Positions 54,549-64,000 of a stretch of 64,000 bases of DNA are shown here, in pieces (positions within the stretch are counted from its first letter, which is position 1; each line of letters starts with the position of its first letter). The stretch lies in assembly GCA_965240325.2 (NCBI GenBank), contig OZ251245.1, positions 620,001 through 684,000 of the forward strand, in the 5' to 3' direction. The DNA comes from Rebecca billardiae RCC1528. Taxonomy: Eukaryota; Haptophyta. Below the pieces are notes generated by a model. The model saw only the letters and a program-made list of their open reading frames with translations, made no database searches and had not been told where the DNA came from. Position numbers and translations under genes: made by a program.

Positions 54549-54987
54549 GAGTGCACTCGAGCGAAAACGTGCGCGGCGAGGCCACTTTCGCACGGGGTGG
54601 CGAGGCCACTTCGAGGGTGGCCTCGCCGCGGTGGCGAGGCCACCCTTCGTCGTCTTGCTACGGCAGAACTTTTAGAAACGAAAGTGCCGCCTCCGCGCGC
54701 CCCATGTTCGTGCACGGCGGCGAGGGGCGCGCGGGGGCGCCGGCTCGCGATCCGAAGGGCAGTAGCTCGCGACCTCGCGTGGGCTGCGGCAGCGGCGCTG
54801 TGGCATGCCAGTCGCCTTCCGCGCGTCTGTGTGCGATCGCGCGCTCCCGCTCGTCGCCACGCCGCGCGCGACCGTTCACGCCACGGCCTTCCACGCTGCT
54901 TGCAGACCCTTGCGAGCACACGGCCGCGGAGAGCCCAGAGCGCCCGCCGCGAGCGCGACGCACTGCTAGGATGTGATGTACTGATAG
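54549..54987 (+). repeat. Left TIR of the 1.06-kb element
   Basis: 439-bp arm pairing with 55167-55605. It carries several gaggccac / gtggcctc boxes in its first 100 bp. Confidence 0.85.
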
Positions 54988-55166
54988 CCACGCTGACATG
55001 CGCTTGCGTTCCCCTGAGTGCAGCCCACATCCAGACCATTTCCTACCGCTGCACGAGAGTCCATGGTCTACGGTCACACGACCATCGACCTGTGGACATT
55101 ACTGCAGCTGCCCATGATCATCGCACGTATCTCGTGGGCTAAAGCGTGCCTCGTAGGGCCAGTGCA

Positions 55167-55605
55167 CTACCAGTACAACACATCCCAGCAGTGCGTCGCG
55201 CTCGCGGCGGGCGCTCTGGGCTCTCCGCGGCCGTGTGCTCGCAAGGGTCTGCAAGCAGCGTGGAAGGCCGTGGCGTGAACGGTCGCGCGCGGCGTGGCGA
55301 CGAGCGGGAGCGCGCGATCGCACACAGACGCGCGGAAGGCGACTGGCATGCCACAGCGCCGCTGCCGCAGCCCACGCGAGGTCGCGAGCTACTGCCCTTC
55401 GGATCGCGAGCCGGCGCCCCCGCGCGCCCCTCGCCGCCGTGCACGAAGATGGGGCGCGCGGAGGCGGCACTTTCGTTTCTAAAAGTTCTGCCGTAGCAAG
55501 ACGACGAAGGGTGGCCTCGCCACCGCGGCGAGGCCACCCTCGAAGTGGCCTCGCCACCCCGTGCGAAAGTGGCCTCGCCGCGCACGTTTTCGCTCGAGTG
55601 CACTC
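55167..55605 (-). repeat. Right TIR of the 1.06-kb element
   Basis: 439-bp reverse complement of the left arm. Similarity ends at the flanking ggtcc. Confidence 0.85.
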
Positions 55606-55986
55606 GGTCCGGTAGCACCCGTCTGCCCAGCAGCGCCCGCAACAGTCTGAGTCAGCAGCATCAGTAAGTATCAGCTCAGCTGTTGATCAGCTGAGCTGCA
55701 TGATGGCCGCCCGCGGACGTTTACGAGGCTGCATACCGCCAGCAGGGCAGCCCAAGTCGACGCGAGCGAACGACAAGTCGGCTACGGTCGGACCAGGCTC
55801 AATCGTCTATGACTAGAGACAATTGCCTACAGTCAGTCGGCAGCCGGAAGCCGCTGCGGCACGCCGCTCCGCAGCCGCCGGACGGCAGCAGCAGCACTGC
55901 TTAGCCGCGCAGCACGGCTGGCATCATCGGACAGCCGCCCCGCGAGTCAGTACGACGCCCACAACTCCGCCGCGGCGAGCTCGGAG
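55606..55986. other. Intergenic, 3' flank of cullin-3
   Basis: Contains a hairpin-forming inverted repeat (55672-55698) and no gene. Confidence 0.4.
55672..55698. repeat. Perfect 11-bp inverted repeat
   Basis: cagctcagctg, a 5-base loop (ttgat), then cagctgagctg. It could form a hairpin in DNA or RNA. Confidence 0.9.
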
Positions 55987-58798
55987 CTAGGCGAGGTACT
56001 TGTACGTGCGCCAGTCCTCCTTGTCGCGCTCGAGGAACTCGCGCTCGATGAGGCTCTCGATGCGCTTCTTGATCATGTTCGGGTCGGGCATGAAGCGGAC
56101 CTTGAGCTGCTGCGTCACCTCTGTGATCAGCAGGTTGTGCTCGAGCACCTTGCGCGATTTCATGATGCGCACGATCGCGGCCTCCACCTGCGGCTTGCGG
56201 TCCTCGTCCACCTTGTGCCGCGTCTCCGACTTCTCCGCGTCCGTCTCCTTCGTCGCCGCGACGGTGCCGACCTGCGCGCGCGGCGGCGGCGGGGGCGCGG
56301 GCGGCGGCGGCACGCTTTGTTGGCGGCGCGCGCGCGCGAGCGGCGCGGCCGCGCGAGCAGCGGCGCGCGCACCTTGAAGCGGATCTGCTTCGCGGTGAAC
56401 TTGTCGTTGAAGCTGAACGAGTCCGTGTCCGCGACGTCGCGCCCGCGCGGCTCCTGCCGGGGCGTGCGGGCGTGCGGGCGGGCGGCCGCGGGGAGCGCCG
56501 GGCGGGCGGGCGCGGTGAGCGCGCCGCAGGGCTCGACACAGACTCGGCCGCAGCGCCGCGCGCGGGGCTGCGCACCTTCGTGAGCAGCTTGAACTTGGCG
56601 CAGGCGAGCGACTGCAGCGCGCGCTTGAGCTCGATGGTCGGGATGTGCGTCGCGTTGGCCAGGTCCGCGTACGTGATCGTATCCCGGTCGTTGAAGAGCA
56701 GCAGCAGGCACATCTGGTACGTCGAAACATTCACCTCGTGCTTTCGGCTGCCAAACGTGGCGCGCAGGTCGGCGTTGCCCATGTTCGCGTGCCACTTGAG
56801 CGTGCGCCCCGAGTGCTTCGACTGGTAGAAGCGGCTGAACGTGTCCACACACCTCTGGATCTCGGGCGGGAAGATGCAGTTCGATGGCGGCTGCGTCGGC
56901 CAGTAGCCGGTCGTCAGCACCTGCACGCTTAGCTCGACGGTGCCGACGCGCCCGGAGCCGCCGCCGCCGCCGTCCGCGGCGCCGTCCGCGGCCGCCGCCT
57001 CCTCGGCGAGGTGCGCGCGGAAGCCCGCCATCGTGTCCGCCGACGTGCGCATGTCCGTGAACATGCCCTCGATCTTGGAGGTGAACTGGAAGCCGCACTC
57101 CGTCTTGAGCTTGGAGATCATCGAGCGCTCGGTGTCGTCAGAGGTGACGCGCCCCGAGAGCAGCCGCTTGGCGAGGTGCTGCTTGTAGTACTTCTCGAAG
57201 ACGTCCTTCTCCTGCAGGTAGCGGAAGAGCATGACGATCTTGTCGAGCGTCGACTCCACCTCGTCCTCGCTCGACCCCTTCATGTCTCGCCGCAGCAGGT
57301 TGTCCACGTACAGCGAGAGGTACTCGGGAGATCGCGAGCTCAGGTTGAGGAACGACTCGAACGCGCGGTTGAGCGTGTTATGGAACAGCTTGTCAGACGC
57401 GAAGCAGTCGTCGACGATGCGGTCGTACCGGTCCTTCAGCTTGAGCAGGTCGTCGACGAACGAGATCGGGTCGCGCTGCGCCTCGCCCGCGCTCTCGTCG
57501 CCCACCGAGTCGACGATCGACTTGCCCTGCTCGCGCACGTGCGTCGAGAGCAGGTCTCTGATCACGTGCAGCCCCGACGTGGGCGTCTGCACGCGCTTGA
57601 AGAGGGCGTACGTGCGCGAGAGGTCGCCGCGCCGGTCGTCGTCGAGCATCACGACGAGCCCCGAGCGCTCCATGTCCACAAGCGCCTTCATGTGCCGCGC
57701 GATCAGCTCGCGCTCCGCCACCTCGCGCAGCTTGGGCTCGGTGGACGAGTCGAGGTACTGCTGCACGCGCTCGTCCTCCTCCGCCAGCCTGCGCTCCGCG
57801 CGCTTCATGTAGTCGGAGGCGGAGTTCTGCGCGATGGTCTCGCCCGACTCGTGCTGGTAGAACACCGCCGTCGCGTCGAGGAACGGCCGCTCGAAGTCGC
57901 GCGAGTACACCTCCTTCCCCAGGTCGACGAGCATCGCGACGACCATCTTGACGAGTCGCCTGTTGATCATCTCGCCGTCGCGTTCCTTGCGCACGAGCTC
58001 GAGCAGCTGGCTGAGCAGCCGCTCCTTGATGCGCGGCGCGCGCACGACGTCGTCGCGGAAGAGCGAGAGGCCGAGCTCGTACACCGGCACCTTCTTGTGC
58101 TGCGCGACGAACGTGCGGTCCTGCGCGCGCGCGACAGGCACACCGCGCAGCGCGTGGGCCGTGGCCGCGCACTCAGTCCGCCGCGGCCGCGGCCGCGCGC
58201 GCCGCTGCCTGCGCGCGCGGCTCGTGCGCGCGGTGCGCCAGGCCACCCGCGCACGCGCGCACGCGCGCATGTGCGCGCGCCCGCGCACCATGTACATCAG
58301 GATGTCGCGGATCATGATCATCGAGAGCTTGTGGTCCGACCACTTCCTGTTGAGAGTCTCGAGGAACTCCTGGTCGTTGGCAGCCTCGACGTCGGCGGCC
58401 ATGCGCTGCAGGTGCTCGCGGACGGTCGCCGTGAGGCCGTCGTAGAGCTTGTCGCCGTGCTTGTGCAGCACCATGTTGTACGCATTCCTGCGCTCGCGCG
58501 CGGCGCGGCGTACCAACCGCGGCCGTCGCGACGCGGATCGGTGAGCGATCGTGCCGCGCGAGCGCCGCGTGCGTGCGCTCGCGCTGGCTCGGCCGACGGC
58601 GGGCGAGCGCGGTCATCAGTGCGGAGCAGGGCGCATGGCGCACCTGTACAGCTCCTCGAACGACAGGCCGCTCGCGTTGTGCGCGAATATCTCGTAGATG
58701 GCGTCGCGCAGCGTCTTCCACGTCTTCTGCACGTACTCCTCGTCCATCGGCGCATGCTGCTTGAAGGGCTGGATCACGAACTTTTTGCTAGGCGGCAT
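55987..58798 (-). CDS. CUL3: Cullin-3, five exons
   Basis: Exons 58798-58644, 58487-58289, 58120-56576, 56453-56373 and 56271-55987 give 754 residues (human 768). All four donors read GTGCGC. Joins rebuild family sequence: [51 protein letters not shown] and [16 protein letters not shown]. The N-terminal helices bind BTB substrate adaptors. The cullin-homology domain includes [17 protein letters not shown] and [15 protein letters not shown]. The C-terminal winged helix holds the neddylation site VRIMK (K698) and ends KYLA. It is the scaffold of CRL3 ubiquitin ligases with RBX1. Start [14 protein letters not shown]. Confidence 0.95.
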
Positions 58799-59451
58799 GG
58801 CTGCAGCGTGAGCGTCGGCGCGGCCTCGCGCTCTCCACCCTGTGCGCACACGCGCGGCTCGGCCGGGGCGCCTCCGACTCGACGCGGCGGTGTGGGGCGG
58901 CCGCGCGGTCGCCCGCCCAAACGCGATGGAAGCTCTGCCGCTGCTGGCCAGTGCACGCTGGGTCGCTGGCTCTCGCTGGCCAGGGAGGAGTTAGGCAGGA
59001 GGGGAGTCGCTGGCGCGTTGAGCTGTACAGGTCGCTGCTTCAACTTTCGGACCCGATTGCTGTTCACTTTTTGTGCACGATGGCGGCGGCGCCCCCGGGG
59101 GTCTGCGGCGCTCGAGATCGCGTCTGGCGGCACCCCCAGGGTGTGCCTGAGGTACAACCCAGCGGGTATGTACCATTTAGACGACTTTGTTCCACTACCA
59201 TGTGCCCCACGGACGCCACGAGGTCCACGACGGGGCCGCCGACGGCATGCTTCAACTTTCAGACCCGCGGGCTCTCAGCGCGCGCGCCGAGTCAGAGCCG
59301 CTGTCTGGTGAGCCGTGTGAGTCGGGCTAACGGCATCATGCACTCTAGATACCACATACATGCAGCAGACCACCTCAGGGATTCACTAGGCTTCCGCGCC
59401 ACCGCCAGCCGGCGCTGCGGCTGCGCGGCCAGCACGGTCGACGACGACAGC
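58799..59451. other. Intergenic, no gene seen
   Basis: 5' flank of cullin-3 and 3' flank of the transposase remnant. Short similar phrases gtcgctgcttcaactttcgga (59030), cttcaactttcagacccg (59250) and, inverted, near 60908-60945 suggest a small repeat around the transposase remnant. Confidence 0.4.
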
Positions 59452-60810
59452 TCATACTGACGCGGCGGTGCCCGGCGCGGCCGGCGCCGGCGCCGATTGC
59501 TTGCGAGCTTCCGAGCACTCGGCCTTCTTGCACAGCCACCCTCGGAGATCGATCTTCTGGCACGTCGGGCAGCGTCTCGCCTTCGCCATCGGGCAGGGCG
59601 ACACGCCGCACGAGCAGGTCTGGTGACAGCGGTCGAAGCTCGCCGCGAGCTCAGCAGCAGCTGCCTCCGCCTCCGCCTTCTTCCGCGCACGCTCGGATGC
59701 GGCCGCCGCCTTGCGCGCCGCCTCGGCCTCCTTCTGCGCGGTCTGCGCGGCCTTCTGCGTGTTGATCTCACGCAACGACCACGAGCCGTTTTGGCTGTCG
59801 AGCCGCGTGTTGTCCGGCTTCGGCGCGGCGAGCTCCACGGCGGGCACTGGAAGGACACCGAGCTGGTCTGCGAGCTCACCCGGGTCGAACCTCACCGCCT
59901 TGCGCACCGCGGCGAGCTCGGCGTCGTGCTCATCACGCTCGCGCACGAGCTTGGCGGCCTGGCGGCCGGAGTACTCCTTGGCGAGCTCGAGCTTGGCGCG
60001 GAGGGCTGGAGCAGTGTTCGAGCGCATCCCCGCAGGCGTGGCTGTGAACGCACTAAACGTAGGTGATGCGTGCGCGCCAGAGGGCTCGCCGTCGTCGGCC
60101 GAGCGCGCAGCCCCGCGCTCCGGAGTGCTTGGCGCCGCTGCCGGCGCCGCCGCCGCGAGCGACGCGGCATCGGCCTCCTCCTCTTGCCGCCTGCGCTCCG
60201 CCTTCGCCTGTGCGGCATCGAGACGATCCACGAAGTCCTTCCTGTTGATCTGGTCCGGGTCCAACACGTTGCCCGTGATGCCCACCTTGCGCCACGCGTT
60301 GATGATGTCAAAGGTGTCACACCACGAGAACCACGCACCCGGCGTGGACAGCTCCTCACAGCCGCCGAGGATCTGGAGGAACTCGCGGAGGCCGATCGTG
60401 GGCTCCTTGCCGTAGCTCGCCGTGTACGCGTGCTTGAAAGACGCCAGGCCCTTCTGGTATTGCGAGTGGAACTTGTGGTTGTACTGATCGAGAGCCTTCA
60501 CGGTGCGTGCGGCCGCGCGAGGGCGGAGAGGTGATTGTGCGCGCGTCGCGCGCGCGCGCCGGGCCGATTGCACGCCAGGTACACCCGGGGCACGCGCGCG
60601 CGCCGGAGAGGCGCTGCAGCCGTCCGCGCGCACGGGCGCCTACCTGTAGGAAGTGCGACGTGTTCGGCTCCTCGGTGAAGATGCGGATGCCGAACTCGGA
60701 CTCAGCAGTGCCGAGGGCTGCGAGCACGTCCTCCGTGTACCGCGACGAGTGGTTGTCGAGCAACAGCACGATCGGGAAGGCGATGGGCTCCAGCCCCGCA
60801 GCCACCAGAG
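59452..60810 (-). mobile_element. 5'-truncated DDE-type transposase remnant
   Basis: Exon pieces 60810-60644 and 60495-59452 join in frame (GTAGGC donor, GAAG acceptor) as NTSHFLQ/ALDQYNHKFH. The first piece has FPIVLLLDNHSSRYTEDVL, which fits the second catalytic Asp of DDE/RNase-H-fold transposases, then EEPNTSHFLQ, the place where pogo/Tigger-like enzymes have a PPNTTHxLQPLD-like segment before the last acidic residue. After a Gln/Ala/Glu coiled region the C-terminus is Cys-rich (CHQTCSCGVSPCPMAKARRC and PTCQKIDLRGWLCKK). The N-terminal DNA-binding part and the first catalytic Asp are missing upstream. It is probably an inactive relic; the family call is tentative. Confidence 0.6.
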
Positions 60811-61778
60811 CTGCGTTGAGGTCACCAGACGCGCCGACAGGCCGCCTAGCCCTGCCGCGCGGCGCCCGCCACACAGCAGCCGCTGCGCGAGGTGCGTCGC
60901 CATCGCCGGGTCTGAAAGACGAAGCAGTCCGAAAAACGAAGCAGCGACCTGTAATGTACACAGTTGTACATTGCACATGTAGCGTATTCTACAAGGACCT
61001 TTGCAACTTAGTTCTCGCGTGAACCTGTGTGATGAACCGAACGTCCGGACTGCCCAGTCCCGGGCGACTGGTAAGTGGCAGCGAGCGAGCGCGCATGTCT
61101 TCACAGTTCACACCGTTGTGCACCCTCCCGCCATCTTGCACGCCCGCGGACACTGAGTGCGAGACAAGTATGCATCAAGGATCGCCGGATGGCGATCATG
61201 GATCCCAGGCGCCGTACAAGTATGCCGATACGCGTAGCCGCGTTAATGGCGGCAGCAGGCGAACGAGTCTAGCCGCTCAAATTCGCAGTGGCTGGCTCCG
61301 GCCGGCCGCCGGCGCCACTCGACGCAAGCGCGGGCCTCACATCGATGCCTGAGTAGGCCCATCCGTCAGAGCTCACAGTGTAAGTACTGGCATGGATTGT
61401 CGTCTGCCGATCACAGTTCTGACAGCATTGCGCGAGGGGCAGCCACCATGGCGATTCATGGAAAACCACCGGCACCGGCGCCGCCGCAGGCTAATTGCGG
61501 CCTGGGGCGGGGGCGACGTGACGCAAGGCGCGTGTCGTCGTCGCGCGCAGGGTTCCAAGCGCGGCACGCACTCTCGGGCGACGCGCAAAAGTACACACGT
61601 CCGTAATCGTCCGTACAACTTGCGTGACTCTTACGTGCTTAGTAGCACGTGAAGTCCGCGGGCCACGGGCAAGGCGGTCGCCATCTTGGCTCGGGTGGCA
61701 GCGCTCGGGCAGCCCTCCCCGGTGCCTCCGGCTCACCGCTGCGCGCCGCTGCTTTTGAGCCAAGCGGCAAGAGCTACG
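60811..61778. other. Intergenic, no gene seen
   Basis: Between the divergent transposase remnant and the Cys-rich secreted protein gene. A search for the missing transposase N-terminus here found no convincing frame. Confidence 0.4.
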
Positions 61779-62456
61779 ATGGTGCCGCACCCGCGGGTAG
61801 CTTCTTGGTTGCTGTGGCTTTGGCTGCTCGGTGGAGCACAGCACGATCTCCTCTCTGCCGCGGAGCACACGGAGGCGCAGCCTACGCAACCGACGATGAA
61901 CACCACCAGCCCTGATATTGGCAACTCCTCCGCCGATCTCTCCCTGGACGTGGTGCGCGATCCAAACGACGATACCAATAGTACAGCAAGCCCAATCGTG
62001 CAGCACGCCCTTGACGGCATCCATCCTATGCACGGCCCGCGGGGCACCGAGTCGCGCTGCTCGGTCCCTGAGCCCACACTTGCCCAGTGCACGATGGTTA
62101 CGTACCCGAGCTCGGCGCCCAACGCATCGGATGCGGATGCGCTCGCACAGTCCTTTGTGGCCTCACTTCGGCAGGTGCTCAGCACGTACACATGTGAGCA
62201 GCAAGGTGGCCTGTGGAGCTGCGATGACTGCATCGATGCGTACGCGCGCTGGGCATGCGGCTATGCCTTCCCGCCGTGCGACCCGGCCGAGCGCTGTCAT
62301 CGAGCCTGCCATGACGTGATGCGCAAGTGCCCACAAGGGATCAACTTTGCGTGCCCGACCCAGTTCATACCGCCACGGTCCCGGTGGGCACGGCCGCGCA
62401 CGGCCGACGCCGACACCGACACCGACGTGTGCTCGCATCTCATGCGCGCCCGATGA
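61779..62456 (+). CDS. Secreted or membrane protein with a Frizzled/Mid1/FAM155-like Cys-rich domain
   Basis: Encodes 225 residues. It opens with a signal peptide (ASWLLWLWLLGGAQHDLL); an N-glycosylation-rich spacer follows (NTTS, NSSA, NSTA). The Cys-rich domain carries LAQCTMVTYP, then SCDDCIDAYARWACGYAFPP followed by C, then ERCHRACHDVMRKCPQGINF and ACP. The DCxxAYxxWxC pattern followed by PC and CP motifs is typical of the Cys-rich domain in Mid1 and FAM155/NALF (ancillary subunits of Mid1-Cch1 and NALCN cation channels), which shares the Frizzled fold. The frame closes soon after; a Ser/Asp-rich frame at 63000-63253, with an AG acceptor near 63002, could be a downstream tail exon, so the gene may be longer. 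Confidence 0.5.
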   Translation: MVPHPRVASWLLWLWLLGGAQHDLLSAAEHTEAQPTQPTMNTTSPDIGNSSADLSLDVVRDPNDDTNSTASPIVQHALDGIHPMHGPRGTESRCSVPEPTLAQCTMVTYPSSAPNASDADALAQSFVASLRQVLSTYTCEQQGGLWSCDDCIDAYARWACGYAFPPCDPAERCHRACHDVMRKCPQGINFACPTQFIPPRSRWARPRTADADTDTDVCSHLMRAR

Positions 62457-63272
62457 GCAGCATGGCTCCGTGGCGCGCGGAGCGACTAACCGCCACGGAG
62501 CAGGCACCGCCGGGTCGGGGTTCCGCACCTGAACTGCTCCGCAGGGAACGGCCGGCGGGCCCGGGCGCGGGATGTGATCGCGAGCAGCTGCCGGCCTCCT
62601 TGCGCTTCGTGGGCAAGCGCGCGCGATGTCTTTCCGCGGGAGTGCGCAGGGTGCAGCTGCGCAGCAAACGCATCGTGCTCGAGCAGCGCGCGAGGAGGCG
62701 GCACGGGTGCTTCGAGTCGCTGTGACTCTGCCACTGCCAGGGCGTGTACTCTCTACACCTCACCTGCCGAGCTGGCTACCCTGTCGGCTGTCTTCGCTTC
62801 GGCCAGCGATCGACGCGCGCGCACACGCGGTGTTGACGGCTCGATCCGCCCGTCTCGGTGCCGTTCGGCGCGTGCTGGAGGACGGGCAGGGCGAGCAGCT
62901 GCGCTGGCAGGAGAGCGGCTGTCGCTTCTGCTAGGGCGGCGCTACCTACGGGTGTCCAGCGCCGTGTATGTCCACTGGTACTCACGTCCCAGTCGCCGCA
63001 CATGCAGGCGGCCCTGATGTCGATCTCGACGGATGATGACCGGGATGAGGCTGCGCTGACTGTGAGTCCCTCCGCCGGGGAGTCCGACTCGTCAGCATCA
63101 GGCTCAGCCTCGTCCGCGCAAGTCGGCACTCGCGGCACGTCCGGCAGACGGGCAGTCCGCCGGTCCGAGACGGTCAGTGAGCTTGGCCCGGAGTCCGCCA
63201 TCATCGAGCGTCAGCGCGGCAGCGCCGCCTCATTAAATGATTATAATTTGTAATAATTAAATGAGTCGTCGC

Positions 63273-63315
<43 letters not shown>

Positions 63316-64000
63316 GTGGCGGGGTTATATTGGCGGTACGCAATTATAAACTGATTGTCTAAGACTAAGTGAGGACGACAAGAACGCCCCCGGGCGGCCC
63401 GAGGCGACGAGCGCCGCTCATCAGCCACATCGCCCTATATTTAATATATAATTATAACAGACGACTGACATATATCGGCCTCAGGCTCCGAAACCGCTCA
63501 AAGGGCGCTGATGCTCCCAGGACAAACTACAGTCGCGGTGCAGGCTATGCTCTGCCACCAACGCCGACTTCGTGTCGACGATCGGGCACTGCCGCCGACG
63601 AATCAGGAGACCCGCGTCGTCCTACCTGTGTCGTTAAATCATAGAATGAGTCTGTCCGGGTTTTTCTGCCGCCCAGGAGATCGGTTTCCGCCGCGCCGGC
63701 CTCGCCCTCTGCCGCCTGCTTGGCGCCCGAGCGGCGCGGCGTGCGAGGTGGCTCCAGCCAAGCTCGTCCTGCGTCGCCGGCGGCGGCGGCTCGCACGCGG
63801 GTGGCGCGTCGCGTGCACCGACCAACATCGCGCCCGTATATATATGATATGATATATATATGACTTCGTCGTCGCGCCTGCAATTATATATATATATATA
63901 TATAATTTATTTATTTAATAATAAGATCGACTGTAGTTTATTTATAGCTACACGCACCCACTACTGCTACGGTCCGCGCGACTCAGGAGAACGGACTCGG
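62457..64000. other. Terminal region: possible tail exon, microsatellites, no clear gene
   Basis: A frame ending at 63253 has an acidic, Ser-rich composition (SISTDDDRDEAALTVS, SESVS-like) that could be the cytoplasmic tail of the upstream gene. Beyond it are (TA)n tracts at about 63273-63314 and 63837-63905 in AT-rich DNA. Nothing else is recognisable. Confidence 0.35.

Larger units (their letters stand above)
54549..55605. mobile_element. 1.06-kb DNA element with 439-bp terminal inverted repeats
   Basis: Arms 54549-54987 and 55167-55605 are reverse complements with a few mismatches near the inner ends; the spacer is 179 bp. A 5-bp direct repeat ggtcc flanks it (54544-54548 and 55606-55610). 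The tip GAGTGCACTC is itself a perfect palindrome and matches the tip of the 3.0-kb element (GAGGCCACTC) at 8 of 10 positions. Subterminal copies of gaggccact (54578, 54602) match that element's terminus too. With no coding capacity it is a non-autonomous member of what looks like the same family. Confidence 0.75.

Noticed and set aside
54476-55039. N-terminal extension of the WD40 frame
   Set aside because: The sequence is the left TIR and spacer of a mobile element, and a good ATG lies directly before the first WD blade at 54475.

Overview
This is a window of nuclear DNA from a GC-rich, intron-containing eukaryotic microalga. I think it is most likely a haptophyte, or another flagellate with a secondary plastid. 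Four things point that way: cytosolic and ciliary eukaryotic genes (eS6, alpha-tubulin, a SPAG17/PF6-like protein, cullin-3, TAF10); plastid-type genes whose N-termini begin with a signal peptide followed by a transit-like region (acetylglutamate kinase, a DUF3172 protein); algal Pro-rich membrane proteins; and short GC-rich introns whose 5' splice sites are mostly GTGCG rather than GTAAG. The species call is inference from gene content and composition only.

Layout. From 0 to 5 kb: a dispersed repeat copy, a divergent pair (hemerythrin-like, NIPP1-like FHA protein) and ribosomal protein eS6. From 5 to 14 kb: a putative fucosyltransferase-like gene and a DUF4062/STAND NTPase gene, divergently arranged, with a 3.0-kb element carrying 0.86-kb terminal inverted repeats between them. 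From 14 to 28 kb: an unrecognised membrane protein, a decayed tRNA methylthiotransferase fragment, a small membrane protein, an LtrA-family membrane protein, TAF10, a MORN-repeat protein, a DUF3172 plastid protein and a six-exon, membrane-anchored protein made of RTX-type calcium-binding repeats. From 28 to 34 kb: a gene-poor stretch bounded by inverted 430-bp repeats and filled with GC-rich degenerate repeats. From 34 to 49 kb: alpha-tubulin and a SPAG17-like gene back to back, plastid acetylglutamate kinase back to back with a Cys- and Pro-rich two-pass membrane protein, a Rieske protein and a membrane-anchored SDR. From 49 to 64 kb: a tandem duplication, repeats, a WD40 gene with a second long-TIR element 73 bp upstream of its start codon, cullin-3, a transposase remnant and a secreted Cys-rich-domain protein.

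Functional links. Alpha-tubulin, the SPAG17-like protein and the MORN1-like protein all fit a flagellated cell. NAGK and the DUF3172 protein would act in the plastid. The RTX-repeat protein and the Cys/Pro-rich protein look like surface or endomembrane proteins. The genes are otherwise independent, as expected for a eukaryotic chromosome. Exon structures were worked out by hand from reading frame, GT/GC-AG borders and family conservation. They close in frame, but none has been checked against transcripts.
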